This document shows positions 34,059 through 49,820 of a stretch of 64,000 bases of DNA, one piece after another. The position numbers and the translations under genes are program-made. The notes under the pieces are model-generated. The model worked only from the letters and a program-made list of their open reading frames with translations. It did not search any database and was not told the origin of the DNA. Location: positions 318,336,456 through 318,400,455 of the forward strand of contig NC_081407.1 of NCBI RefSeq assembly GCF_030272615.1, written 5' to 3'. The DNA is from Cryptomeria japonica. Lineage: Eukaryota; Streptophyta; Pinopsida; Cupressales; Cupressaceae. Position 1 is the stretch's first letter, and each line of letters begins with the position of its first letter.

Positions 34059-35100
34059 GATGCCGCAGGCCCCCACAAAACTATTCTTCCTGGTTATTCA
34101 AGCCTTTGACACCTTTACTGATAGGGACTGCAGAATGGAGGTATTTGGAAAGATTACATCCACTGAACATGAAGCCAGGATGTTTCCATTGGAGAAATTG
34201 TATTGTTGCAACTTGCAGTCCAAAGGGGTAAACACCATCATTCATTTGGCATGTGATAAAAAGGTAATTCCCAGATGAGATTTCTTTTAAAGTGAAGAGC
34301 CATGGAAACAATTGTGCAATTGGGTCCCTAGCTACCGACAGAACTCTTGAGTCTACGATATCCTGAAAAGGGTGGAAAAGTTTGTGATTGTATATATTTG
34401 AGAATTGGGTTTGTATGAATCTGATCTGCTGATTTGTTAGTGCCGACAAGCAACATGGGTATCAAGCTCATGAAGAATATGTACTCGGAGGCATCATCTC
34501 TCAAAGTGGGCACATGCAAGTGGTACTGTGTAGCGTATATAGAATCATAGTTGGGGTCCCAGTGTCCATTTTTCAGATATAGATTATAATATACAGCAAG
34601 AACTTGTATTATTTTGGTTATCCTGAGTTGGTGGGCCTAGCTTATTAATTAGGTCTGTAACTGCATAATTACAGTCCACTAGTTACTATGATATTGCTAT
34701 ACAACTTCTTAGACCAACCACAAATTTACCATAAATTTTGGTTGATTACCCAATCTGATGGACAAAAAGACAAAAAGTGTGAACTAATCAAGCTCAATAG
34801 CTGGTGGAAGTACAGTGCACACTCTTTTGCAAAGCTGTTTTGTCAATGAATTGACACCGTCCCCTAGACCAGTTATTGACTGCGGTTTTTAAAAAAAAGC
34901 ACAACTCTTACGCCCAATTTTTTTTTTCTTCCCGTTGATAACTTATAATATAAGCACCAGACCAGAAGGAACATAAAACTGTTACAGCACGGTCCTATGC
35001 ACCCACCTGACCAATCGTTAGTAGGTCTTACCCAAAAAGAATTAGGACTTTTAAGTTAATGATTTTCTTATTTTTTAATCTCTTTATTCTCAATAATTAC
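34059..35100 (-). promoter_or_regulatory. 5' region of the DUF642 gene (putative)
   Basis: Directly upstream of the start codon in the gene's direction. A TATA-like TCTATATACG on the minus strand near 34533-34544 would give a 5' leader of about 450 bases; a second A/T-rich candidate is near 34585. The open frames here have no family similarity and lack splice support. No transcript evidence is available. Confidence 0.3.
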
Positions 35101-35180
35101 AATTTGAGAGTTTTATGTAATTATCAATGTTTGAAAACAAAATTGAGAGTTTTATGTAATTATTAATGTTTGAAAACAAA
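35101..35180. repeat. 40-base direct duplication
   Basis: AATTTGAGAGTTTTATGTAA and the following 20 bases at 35101-35140 are repeated at 35141-35180 with one base missing and one change. Confidence 0.85.
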
Positions 35181-35469
35181 ATTGAAAAGAAATATTAAAA
35201 AAGAGATTTTATTTTTATTTTTTTGGTCTAATGATCTCATAATATGGAAAGGAGGTAAGAGAATGTAACCATGTAACAACTAGCAATCACATCTTGGTGT
35301 GCAACATGTACATTGAAGAACTGTGCAAGGTCAAATAGGGAAAGTTTTGGTCCTTTTTTTTGCATACATTTGTGTAACTTACATGAGGTCAATTAGTGGG
35401 TCTTTTAACAAATGATGTTGTTTGTGCAACAAAGGTCTAAATGGAGAAATGATATCTTCAAATCAACTA

Positions 35470-38140
<2,671 letters not shown>

Positions 38141-40170
38141 AAGATATGCATGAATGATTTTACAGTTCATGAAAAAATCTATGATGAAGCATTATAAAAT
38201 TTGAAACAGGCATTGCAATGGTGTGATTACTATGTTATATTTGAACCATGAGAAATGTCTATTAATAATGACTAAAATCATTGTTCTAGGCCATAATATC
38301 TCTAAAGAGGGCATTAAGGTTGACCCTAAGAAAGTGAAAGTTATTCAAGAAATACCTTCTTTGATGACTTAGATTGAAGTATGGAGATTCCAAGGGCATG
38401 TTGGGTATTATAGGTAATTCATAAAAGGCATCACTAAGATTAGAGACCTACTATTTGCCTTGCTTAAAAAGGATTTGGAATTTAGCTGGACTAAAGATTG
38501 TCAAACATATTTTGAGACTATAAAGGAAGCCCTAGTTATGTCCCATATCATTGAAGGGCCCAATTGGAGGAAACCTTTCCATATTAATCTAGATGCATCC
38601 AATCAAGCCATTGTTGTTGTTTAAGGACATAAATGAGAATTTTGGGGCATCTAGGCCATATCAACCCAACTGGGAGGAATTACACTACTACTAAGAAATA
38701 ATTCTCCACAATTGTTTATGCAATTAACAACTTTTGTCACTACATCACTAGTTTCAAAATATTTTTCAACGCTAGTCATGCTACTTTTAGATATTTGATG
38801 AACAAGGTTGTAATTGGTGTTCATGTTATTAGGTGGTTGCAGGCAAGCCAAGAAAGTATAATGCTATTGCTTTTGTCAAGATTAACTTTACATGAAAATG
38901 ACCAACCAATAAAAGATACCTTTTGGAATGAACATTTATTTTCCATATCAATTAAGGTTCCTTGATGGACAATTATCTTTTTATAGCGAAGTGTCTCTCT
39001 CATTTTCATCCTAAGCAAGTTAAGAAGTTGATTAGGGAAATATCTAGATTAAATGGATATATGGTATATTGTTTAAGATGTGTGTAGGAAACAAAATTTA
39101 ATGATATCATAAGAGTCTATCTACTGGAGGGAATTATTTTGCACTCAAAATGAGACATAAGGTGCTTGACACTGGGTACTATTGTCCAACTATGACAAAG
39201 GATATTTTCTAGTGCATAAAGCACCATGATCAATGTCAACACATGGGAAGACCACCTCTTTTCCACAAAGATGCCTCTTCAACCTTTAATATCTCTTGAA
39301 CCATTTGAAAAATGAGAGATTTGTATTGTCGAACCAATTGATTTGCCATCTATAGGAAATCATTATAGTATAGTCTACACAAATCATGTCACCAAGTGGG
39401 CATAGGTGAAGGCACTACCAATATTTTGAGAGGAGAAGGTAGCATATTTCATATATAAGAATAACCTAGAAAGGCTTGATGCACCTTGGATATTGTTTTT
39501 TTAGATCATGGAGATTAATTCATTTCCACCATAATTCAAGCATTCTTGCAATGTTACTAGGTTACACACAAAAATCCTCCCCTTAATCCTTAGGCCAATG
39601 GACAAGTAGAAGTCACCAATAGAGTGTTGGAAACAATTTTCAAAAATATAGTGTTTGCATGAAGAATTGATTGGGCCGATCAATTGTTTGAAGCAGTCTA
39701 GGCTTATAACACAACATGGAATATTACCACTAGATTCACACCTTATGAGTTAGTCTATGGTAATATTCTTGTGCTTCCCATTGCGTTTTAGATAGAGACA
39801 CTAAGGACCACTATAGAGGTTGGGATTGATTTAACAAAAGCTCAATAATTAAGAATCACACAATTGAACAAATTGGATGAGATGTGTCTGGAAGAACTTC
39901 ATAACAAAGAGAGAAAACAAATAAAAGAGGAAAGGGCCAAAAATTGTTCCCTACCATATGAAACCTACCCTGTCTAATTCAGAGGTATTTGTACTAGCAT
40001 CCTTTCCCCCCAGCTTAATACATGTTGCTTACATATATGCGATTAAGGGTAGAAAATACACAACTTAGGAAAGAACTTGATGCAGTCAAATAGGAAAAGG
40101 TGGAAGAAGAGGCTAGGTTTGAGTTGGCCCATGAGATTTCCTATACACTCGTGGGTAGGCCAGGAAGCCT
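38141..40170 (+). pseudogene. Decayed Ty3/gypsy RT-RNase H-integrase remnant
   Basis: Broken plus-strand frames keep recognisable order. The C-terminal RT reads L-N-H-E-K-C, I-V-L-G-H-N-I-S-K-E-G-I-K-V-D-P-K-K-V (about 38235-38340), then G-H-V-G-Y-Y-R and F-I-K-G-I-T-K-I (about 38395-38440), and D-L-E-F-S-W-T-K-D-C-Q. RNase H begins P-F-H-I-N-L-D-A-S (about 38575-38600). The integrase zinc region ends H-D-Q-C-Q-H-M-G-R-P (about 39220-39255), and the core has Y-T-N-H-V-T-K-W-A (about 39375). A Glu/Lys-rich tail (39880-39945) follows. Stops are frequent (one every 20-40 codons), so this copy is much older than the Tat or copia copies. No LTRs were matched. The pattern resembles plant Ty3 Pol in general; lineage open. 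Confidence 0.75.
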
Positions 40171-42435
40171 TTAAGTATGTATTTCTTATTTATTAGAGAA
40201 AAAATATTGAAATGAAAATTAAACCAACTTTCTTTAAAGAGACTTCTAGATATTAAAAATGATAAAATTTCTTATATTCTTACCGACATGATAAACCATA
40301 AATTCAAAATTAGATGTGCAAGTTCTACCAATTTGGACTCTTGTTAGGACATGATCACACATCCATGATAAATCTATATGTATGATTGATGCAGTTGAGA
40401 GGATTTGTCTCTTTACTCCAAAATTAGGTAGAATGGGGAAAAAGAGTGTATGGATACAAGACTTCACTGTTGATGACTTTGTGTTGATGTAGAATGCAAG
40501 GTGTTAGGATAATGCAAGAATGGTAAATTTGACCATTTCTAGATTGGTCCATATCTGACCAGTAATACTTACAGAGAGAATTCGTATTTTCTATAAAGCT
40601 TAAATGGTGAATTTAAAAAATAGTTAGTGCATGGACAATTTTTGAAACCCTATTTCTCTTGAAATAGGTCCTATTCCATGCACACTATAAATATATGCAT
40701 ATGGACTGTTTTGTCTTTCCTTTCTATTTTGGTTTTGTCTGGTCTCATGTTCTCCCAAAAGTTCTATTGTCATTTCCATGCCCATTTGATTTCAACCATA
40801 CGACCCCAACTATGACAGGTGGTAGAACCCATGTGAATTTCTAAGATCTCTAATCTGTCAAGCCCTTGCAAAAATTTGCCCAAGTATGGAAAACCTAACC
40901 TTGTCCTAGCAAAGTCTTCCTTAAGCCCCACACCATATGTTATGCTTCTATGTTGACTTGCTACCCCCATTTGCCTATTAGTAAGCTACAAAATTGAGAG
41001 TTTAAAATCATGCTTTTACCGGCTCATTTGCTTTGTAACCAATTGCCCTTGTCCATTTTGAATATTTCCTAAGTCTCTTTGTATTTACAAAGGCCAATGC
41101 AATGATGACATTTGGTGGCTATGCACACACCTGTGGACTCCAGAGATTCGTACTCTATACTGTTGTGCAATTGTGCCACCTGTGTAGTTGGTAGGAGTCT
41201 TCTCTTAGTCAAACTCGACAAATTTTGATTGATGCTATCAAGAAAATCCAGAAGCATCATGAAAATTAAATTTTGATTCGTTGCAGCCCCGTAATGTCAG
41301 AAATGTCAATGCTTATTGGATTGTACTGATTTGTGAAATGATGACACGTGTCCACGCCCACTTCAGTGCTCGTGAAGGAAAAATCTTATTGTGGTCCCAT
41401 GATGTCACAAGAGTGGGTCCCAAATTCAACTACGACAGCCTAGAATCATGACACCTGTCATTGACAGTTAGCTATCCTGGACAATGTTGTCTTGCATGGC
41501 ACATTCTAATTGGTCCAAGTACTTTTAGGGCATGCAAGTATTTTTCAAATCTATCTTGTCCAATCCTGATCGTTGATCTTGTAATGATTTGATCAAATCA
41601 ACAACTCATGTTTTAAGTTGAGAACGAACTCATGTTTTATGTTGAATTAATGAAAAATACTTTGTGTGTTTTTTACAATTTTTTTCTTGTATTTTTCTTT
41701 TAAGTGAAGAAATCAAGGGATTTTAAGATTTTTTATATCGTGTATCTTGTTTGTTGTTTTTATTCAATTAATGAATTGGAAATTAATTTAAATAAGATAT
41801 AGAGGGATCCCTGTTGTATTGAGGGATTGCTAAGTAGAGTTGCACATTATAGCCTTTCTATGATATATTATTGTAAGGTAGTGATAAATTAAAATCTTCT
41901 AAATATGAAACTTTGTCGTCAAAAGAAGTAATTTGCATGTGATAGTTTGACTCTATAACCTTGGATAGGCATAAATTTGAGATTATTCTTGGTCAAAAAC
42001 TTAAGTTCTAAAATCCTATAAGTATGACATTTTAATCTCTTTAATGTTTTCAAGTTGTTCCATGTTCTCAAGGTGTTGTAATGAAGAGTTATTAAGGATA
42101 TAGCTAATCTAATAAGAATCATACAAACCTTAATAAAAAGTTGTGATAACATTTCTTCTTTGATCAATATCTTAGAATACAAGGATCATTATTTCGAATA
42201 TTGTAATGAGGGCTACTCCCGAGTCTAGAAGACCTAAAGTGCATAAAAGAATAAAGTTATTGTCTCCTATTTGTGGGCCACTGATATGAGAGTCTTAAGG
42301 ATTAAAGATAACTACTTTATAGAGATAATTAGACAATTAGTTGGAAACACCAACACCAACTTAACATGAAGAATACTCGACCCAACACAAGGATGCCTAG
42401 CAATCCAAAACTGGTAAGAGTATGGAATATGTGCA
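40171..42435. other. No gene recognised; possible LTR remains
   Basis: Follows the decayed integrase and may include its 3' LTR (a TATAAATATATG-like box near 40686), but no second copy is in view. Nothing else supported apart from the palindromic G-box at 41343-41352. Confidence 0.35.
41343..41352. promoter_or_regulatory. Palindromic G-box (GACACGTGTC)
   Basis: A perfect 10-base palindrome containing CACGTG, the core bound by plant bZIP and bHLH factors. No gene start is nearby, so a role is doubtful. Confidence 0.25.
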
Positions 42436-42438
42436 TCA

Positions 42439-42556
<118 letters not shown>

Positions 42557-43045
42557 TCTATAATGCTAATGTAATGATATAATGATATAGAAAAGAGTAT
42601 GAGACAACGATCAAACTTAGCAACATACACTAAATATAAATTGATCAAACAAGTTTGGCCAAAGCATCTTTTAAGTTGTTTGTCTGTGAATAGATTTAGG
42701 GTGGAAATCTATTCTAATTTGTTCATCCATAATTGACACAACTCATTCATACATAAAAAATCAATGAAGACACGTGAATACATATATTCGTGCATAAGAA
42801 AATGCAATCAATGACCTTTACATGTATATCTAATAACATTTCAAAGATTCAGATAATAATTCATTCACATTTATTCTAAAAGATAAACATAACCACAAAT
42901 TTATCTCAAACACAAAGAAAATATAGTGACATCAGCATGATTCAGTAAGGAACATCATTTAAAATTTGAGAGTACTTAAAGACTATCTAGATTCATTAAG
43001 ATTAAATAATTACTTCATGGAGATCTGCAATTAATAATCTCCTTT

Positions 43046-43666
43046 TTTTGATTGATAATATATGATTTTTATTATATTAATAGCAATAAAGGATTACATA
43101 CTATATTCAATATCTTATCCGGTCCAAAATCCATCATGACTGTAATAAAAATCACCCTATAGACTTGCCGCCCCCAAGACACCCCTGACCTGTATCCATT
43201 GCCATCAATTTCACTATACAAAAAAAGAGCTATTCTCCAATTCTGCCATTATCACTTGACCCTGGTGCAAAGTGGTCTTCATATACCCACAAAAACTTCT
43301 TATACACCATCCCCCGAACCCCCCTACTAAATACATTTCATGTAATCTAAAAAATACTACATATTGCAAAATTGAGGGCTTATAAAACCAAGGACAAATA
43401 AAAAGTACTAGCTCCATCTCCAATTTGGCCCCAATCATTGAGAATCCTGCATCTTTGGCTTACCTAGGACATTATCCCAATAATCTTCAGGGTTGAATTT
43501 TAGGCCTTGATGATCCTACATTTCTTCTTTTCCTCTCAATCCATCTACCATTTGATCCCCTTCTCCCACATGAACTCTTCCAGTCCCTCCTAGCCAATTA
43601 GGGGATCCTCTTGCCACACTTCTCTATTATCACCATCTCTCCACAGAATGAAAGGCTTGAATTTTG
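43046..43666 (-). pseudogene. 3' part of a minus-strand RNase H-bearing retroelement fragment
   Basis: Continues, across the copia composite, the minus-strand sequence that starts at 58560. When one TTTTG copy is counted, the reading frame passes the insertion point in register (G-E-E-S-G-A to K-F-K-P-F-I-L-W-R-D). It ends on the minus strand with AATAAAAATCATATATTATC and an A run (43046-43052 shows as T7). A similar end, AATAAAAATATAAATATTACC plus A8, closes the plus-strand relative at 60660-60697, which suggests a poly(A)-ended retroelement such as a 5'-truncated LINE. Assignment is tentative. Confidence 0.5.
43662..43666. other. Target-site duplication, left (TTTTG)
   Basis: TTTTG directly precedes the first copia LTR and recurs at 57459-57463 after the third LTR. 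Neither side of the middle LTR shows a duplication. Confidence 0.88.
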
Positions 43667-45157
43667 TGTTGGCAATATAGCATTATAACAGACAATGAAA
43701 GATTGTTGGCATTTCTTAAGGATATTGAGAAGGTTGTTGATGATTATGGATATAACTGATTAAGGTTGTTTTACTGTCTTGATATTATTATTTTGTCATT
43801 GATGTCAAGAAATTGATTTTCTAATTTAGTATGATGTTGCCATATCTTGAGAAGTATGATTTGAGGATTTTAAAGATGTCGGTAAAAGACATAGGAAAGA
43901 ATATGATGAATAAGGGGATGAATAAGGTATTCAATGGGCAACTAGTACCGAGTCAGACAATGATGAGATCATGATGTTTTAGATTGTTTTAACATCATAC
44001 ATATGTTGTAAATTGTAAAGGTTAATACTATACTATGTTATCAAGCAAAGAACCTAGTCGGTAAACCTTAAGGTTATCGCTATCGGTTAATGAAGGCGGA
44101 ATGTCTACCGAGTGAAGTTTAGTATTCACCGAGTTGTTACCGTGTTGTAACCGAGCTATGACAAAATGCATTAAATGTTTACATGCGTTATTTAATGAAG
44201 GAAGCTGATGAGCTGGAACTGATTGAATGATTGGTATACCGTTATTATAGTTTATTAACGAATCTAAGGCAAAGGAAAGTCGGCATGAAGATCTACAACT
44301 CAGATTGAACCGCAATACCCTGGCACAAGTTCCAAGGCAGGGTAAAACGTTTTCAGATCGAAAGATGCATTGAACCTGGATAAGATCGAAGATCTGATGG
44401 CTATGATTGATCATGAGAAATGTGATCAAGGAGATTAAGCGCTTACCTAATTGTTTATAAATAGGAAAATGTTGATAAACAATGTATGCGGGCAAGAGTA
44501 TGCATAGGGATGCTACATAGTGATTACCGAGCACAGAAGCTTGAAGACCTATTTGATTAATAGAGTATAGAAGCCCAACAGATAGACAAGATTAGTTCTA
44601 TGTCTAGATTGTATTGAACAAATAGGAATCTGCTTTAGCATTTTAGATGTGAAGTTGCAGATAGATTTTATTACTGTTATTTTGTGAAAGTGACAAAAAA
44701 TCTCTTAACTGAGTGGACTTAACAGTCTTATTTGTAAAACCCTCTAGCAAGGTGACATTCTGATTGAGTGTTTGAAATCCTGTAACAAGGTGAAGATCCT
44801 AATAGATCTGAGGGAAATCCCTTAACTGGGTCACATCTAGCAATGTGTTTGTAATCTTTAACAGGATTTTCTTTTAACCGAGCATACTATAGAAGAGTAT
44901 ATTTCTTAGTGGGTCCGAAATCCCATAGTGGTTTTTCCCTATTTGGGTTTCCACGTTAAATCTGGTGTTATGAGGTTTATGATGGTTATATGCTTTTGAG
45001 TTTGCATGTTTAATAGTTTTGGTTATATTACTGAAGTATATGTTACCGAGGTTGAATCTGATATTTTTATGGATGATTAAGTTTGTATGATTCACCCCCC
45101 CCCCTCTCATCTTGTTGGCTATTGGATCTGTACTTATATTAAGTATCAAAACTATCA
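43667..45157 (+). repeat. Copia LTR 1
   Basis: 1491 bp, TGTTGGCAATATAGC at the start and AACTATCA at the end. TATA box at about 44456-44464. It has a private insert of about 11 bases near 44140 and a longer C run at about 45094-45104. Preceded by TTTTG. Confidence 0.93.
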
Positions 45158-45159
45158 AT

Positions 45160-45171
45160 TGGTATCAGAGC
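45160..45171 (+). other. Primer binding site, copia copy 1 (tRNA-Met)
   Basis: TGGTATCAGAGC, a perfect match to the plant initiator tRNA-Met 3' complement, two bases after LTR 1. Confidence 0.92.
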
Positions 45172-45225
45172 TTTGGAATCCAGAAGAAGAAAAAGTTTAA
45201 AGGCACCTGAGCTAAAGATCCAAAA

Positions 45226-48200
45226 ATGTATAAGAGGGATGCACCGAAGTTAACCAAGTCAAGTTTCTCTACATGGCAGAAAAGGATGAAGCTACATCTA
45301 TCAGGAGTTGGAGAATATGCTGTATATTATCTAGAGAATGATTTCACTCCACCAAGCACCTATCCATTGACTATGGAAGAGATAAAGGCAGAGCAAGAAC
45401 ATATTCAAGCAATGATTGAAATAACATCTGCATTGACCAACTCAGAGTTTAATGATCTAGAAGGCTGCAATGATGCAAAGGCAATGTGGGATAAGCTCAT
45501 ATCAGTATATGGAGGAGATGAACATGTTCACAGAGCAAAAGTAGATAGTCTAAGAGGATGACTTGAATCTATGAGGATGAATGAAGGTGACAACATAACT
45601 CAGTACAGTACAAGACTAAAGGAGATTGTCAATCAAATCAAAGGAGCAGGTGGAACTATTGAGGAAAAGGATATAACAAGTAAGTTGTTAAGAACCTTTC
45701 TACCAGCTTATGTAATCCGAGTCTCTGCAATCAACGAATTGAGGTTTGTACCTAATATGCCAGTTTCTTTAGATGTTGGTAAGCTACATGCATTTGAATT
45801 AAGTGACATTGATAAAAGTGGATCTTCGGTAAATAAAGTTGAGTCTGCATTTAGTTCTTTTCATCTTGACGAATCTAATGATTTCAATGAAAGAAAGTAT
45901 AAATACTCTTAAGGAGATCACAGTGGAGTAAGTGAAAGATTTCGTAAGAACATGGAGGCAGTACACAAACTGTATGAGGAAATCAGAAAGCAAGAAGAGT
46001 TTGAAGCACTATTAGCCAAAAGGTTACCGAGAGGCAAAGGTAAGTATAAAGGAAAGCTACCTTTGAAATGTTTCAATTGTGATAAGATAGGACATATGGC
46101 TTCTAACTGTCTTGACAAAGATTCTACTGAAAAGAGAGATTACCGAGATGACAGATAGAAAGACAATCATTACAGAGGACACCGAGACTTCAGAAGAAGA
46201 GATAGAAAGACATGCCTAATAGCTGATGAGGAATCTAATGATGATAAATCAGATGAGACTGATACAGAGGAAGTAGTTTATGTGGCTATCAAAGATGGAT
46301 CAGATGAAGAAAGGTATGAAGAAAAAGCCCTAATATCTCACATAAACACTAATGATTCTTGGATTATAGATAGTGGATGCTTACATAATATGACAGGAGA
46401 TAAACACAAGTTTGTTATATTAGAAGATTATGATGGAGGCTATGTCAAATTTGGTAATGATGCACCATGTCCAGTTCAGAGGTAAAGGATCCATAACACT
46501 TCTTGACAATGCAAGATGCAATGATGTTTATTGGGTTGAAGGTTTGAAATACAATTTGTTGAGTGTAGCACAACTAAACAACACAAGTTACCGAATAGAA
46601 TTTCAGAATGGAATTGTCAAAGTTCATGACAAGCATGGAAAGTTAGCTGCTACCGAGACACGAACAAAAGGTAACACATTTCACCTTGACTCAACTCAGA
46701 ATAAGTGTTTATATGCAAAGATAGATGATACCTCGTTATGGCATAAAAGGTTTTGTCATGTAAATTTCGATAATCTGATCAAAATAAGTAAGAAGCACCG
46801 AGTAAGAGGTCTATCAAGTCTTGAAAAACCTGAGAATGCTATATGCCGAGGATGCCAGATGGGTAAGATGACAAGATCAAGCTTGACAAGCAAGTCTTAC
46901 ACTTCTAAGGGAATTTTAGATCTAGTGCACACTGATCTTTGTGGTCCTATGAAAGTTCAAAGTTATTATGGTGATAAATATTTCATATTATTTGTGGATG
47001 ACTATTCAAGGATGATGTTAGTAATGTTTTTAAAAGAAAAATCAGAAGCTTTTCAAATGTTTAAATGGTACAAGGCAAGAGTTGAAAATGAAACAGGAAG
47101 ATAACTGAAATGTCTTAGGTCAGATAGAGGAGGAGAGTTCACATCTGATGAGTTCAACTTATTCTGCAATGATAATGGTATTAAAAGACAAGTCTCTACA
47201 CCGAGAACTCCACAACAGAATGGAATAGCTGAGAGAAGAAATAGATCTATTGTGGATTGTGCTAGAACATTGATAATTGTAAAGAAGGTGCCACAAACAT
47301 TTTGGAGAGAAGCAATAAGCACAACAGTTTACACCTTGACCTGAGTACAATTGAAGAAAGGTACTTTGAAGACACCATACGAAATCTGGTATGATAAGAA
47401 ACCTAATGTTAATTATTTTAAAATCTTTGGAAGTAGATGCTATGTTCACAAAGATGATAGAAGTGGCAAGTTTGATCAATAAAGTGAAGAAGGAACATTT
47501 CTAGGTTATTCTTCTAGAAGCAAAGCATTTAAATGTCTGATCTAATCATCTAACAAAATAGTAGAAAGTGCAAATGTGAAAATTGATGAATTTGCAGAAA
47601 GAAATGATGAAGGAAATTCCAAGGAACTAAAAGACTATGATGAATTTGTCTATGTTCAACCGAGAAGTCTTACCGAGAAGACTGTTGAAGAAAATGAAGA
47701 GAATATCTAGTTATCGAGTGATGAAGAAGATCATACAGAGCCTATCAAGCCTGTATTAGCCAAGTATGTCATAAGACATCATGCACCAAGTCAGATTATA
47801 GGAGATAAGGATGATCCAGTGATGACAAGGAATAAACTAAGATAGAACACATGTTTGATATCTGAATTTGAATCGAAAATAGTGAAAGAGGCATTTAACA
47901 GTGAAGATTGGATAAATGCTATGACAAAAAAGATTGTTCAAATCGAGAAGAATGACACATGGACACTAATCCCAAGACCAAAGGATAAAAATGTAATCGG
48001 GACAAAGTGGATTTTCAGAAACAAGCTGAATGAAAAAGGAGAGGTCATTCGAAACAAGGCAAGACTAGTTTGCAAAGGTTATGCTCAAGAAGAAGGAATT
48101 GATTATGGTGAAACTTTTGCACCTGTTGCTAGACTTGAAGGAGTAAGAACATTGTTGGCCTATGCTGCTTTCAAGAACTTCAAGGTATATCAAATGGATG

Positions 48201-49405
48201 TCAAATCTGCATTTCTGAATGGAATATTAGAAGAAGAAGTTTTTATTGAACAACCTGAAGGATTTGTTGAAGATAAGAATAAAGATCAGGTATGTAAATT
48301 GAACAAAGCTTTATATGGTTTGAAACAAGCACCTAGAGCATGGTATGAAAGATTGCACTCTTATTTGATTAAGATTGGTTTTATAAGGACAAGTGAGAAC
48401 AACAATATGTACATGAAGAATGATGAAAATGGAATACTGATCTAGGCCATATTTGTTGATGATATTACATTTTGTGGAAATGACTCTTTATGAAAGAACT
48501 TTGGAAATGAAATGAGCAAAGAATTTGAGATGTCATTAATCGGCGAGATAAAGTATTTCATAGGTTTACAGATACTGCAAATGAAAAATGAGATTTTCAT
48601 TACTCAATCCAAGTGCATAAAGGAAATCTTGAAGAAATTTGGAATGGAGGATTCAAAACCAGTAAGTACTCCAATGACTACCAACTGTAAATTATCAAAG
48701 AATGATGAATCTGCATCTATTGATGAGACACTTTGCCGATCGATGATTGGAAAACCGCAATATGTTGTTCACAACAGACTAGATATAGCACATGCAGTAG
48801 GTATAGCTGCAAGATTTTTTGCAGATCCTAAGGAAACACACATGACAACAATCAAAAGAATTTTTAGATACTTGAAAGGCACTGAGGATTATGGCTTAGT
48901 ATATCAGAAAGGAAATGATTTTGATTTAAAAGTCTATACTGATGCTGATTGGGCAGGCAACATTGATGACAGAAAAAGCACAAGTGGAGGAGCTTTCTTT
49001 TTAGGAGAAAGACTATTGAGTTGGCTTAGCAAGAAACAAGGATGTGTTTCATAGTCAACAACAGAAGCTGAATACGTTGCTGCAACATTGAATTGTACCA
49101 ACATTGCATGGATCAAACAATTGTTGGAAGGTATAAATGAGAAAGTTACCGAGCCAATAACTATATTCTGTGACAATACTAGTGCCATTAATATTTCAAA
49201 GAATCCTATTATGCACTCTAAGACAAAGCACATCTCTATCAAATATCATTATCTTAGAGAAGAAGCTCAAGAAAAGAAAGTGGTGTTGGAGTATGTTAGC
49301 ACAAAGGAACAAATAGCAGATATCTTCACCAAGCCACTACCAAGGGACACTTTTGAATATCTTAGAAGTAAGTTAGGGGTCCTACCCCTATCTTCTACTC
49401 ACTGA
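45226..49405 (+). pseudogene. Ty1/copia gag-pol, copy 1 (defective)
   Basis: One polyprotein in order. Gag 45226-46158 has W-Q-K-R-M-K-L-H-L near the start and zinc knuckle C-F-N-C-D-K-I-G-H-M-A-S-N-C at about 46070-46110. Protease has W-I-I-D-S-G-C (46360-46380), and integrase has L-W-H-K-R-F-C-H, C-R-G-C-Q, V-H-T-D-L-C-G-P and T-P-Q-Q-N-G. RT 47855-48445 has [32 protein letters not shown] and F-V-D-D. RNase H has T-D-A-D-W-A-G (48935) and S-K-T-K-H-I. Stops: TGA 45559, TAA 45910, TAG 46156, frameshift 46483, TAA 47102, TAA 47543, TAG near 47709 and 47843, TAG 48443, TGA 48493 and TAG 49052. The protease flap His of H-H-M is Asn here. Confidence 0.92.
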
Positions 49406-49808
49406 CCGAGTTCGGTGAAAGCATCAATTCGATGACTCTATCGAATATCTTTTGGGAGTTCCTGCTGATTTATACACTTTAGGATGTTTTCTAAAGGTGT
49501 GCAAGAAATATTATAGGGAACAGGAATTGAAGATAAAATGCTCTGACCGAGACAGAATTGATACACAACAACAGGAAATCACTTCATACAAAAAGTAATT
49601 ATGTTTTAGTTCTTTACTTTTTGGCATTGTTGTCAAAGGGGGAGAAGACTAATATTAGGGGAGAAGACTAATGAGAAGACTACAGATTGAAAAGAAAATT
49701 GAAGAAAACATGAGAAGTCTAATGTATTGGGGAGAGCATTTCAGCATCTTAGAATCACAACAATTTGAATCTTTTAAGGTCAAATCAATTGGTTTTGCCA
49801 TCAATGCC

Positions 49809-49819
49809 AAAGAGGGAGA
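49809..49819 (+). other. Polypurine tract, copia copy 1
   Basis: AAAGAGGGAGA directly upstream of LTR 2 (one T between). The equivalent before LTR 3 (55954-55964) has decayed to AAAGGGTGAGA. The 400 bases between the pol end and this tract hold only short non-coding sequence with an earlier AAAGGGGGAGAAG at 49636-49648. Confidence 0.75.
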
Positions 49820-49820
49820 T

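Noticed and set aside
34081-34449. 122-codon open frame upstream of the DUF642 start, same strand
   Set aside because: No family similarity seen and it is out of keeping with the DUF642 N-terminus; probably 5' leader or promoter.
41343-41352. G-box as evidence of a gene promoter
   Set aside because: No gene start within reach; listed only as a low-confidence site.
47053-47479. Minus-strand frames opposite copia pol (also 53306-53626, 48934-49242, 55080-55388)
   Set aside because: Shadows of the gag-pol coding strand, repeated in both copies for that reason.
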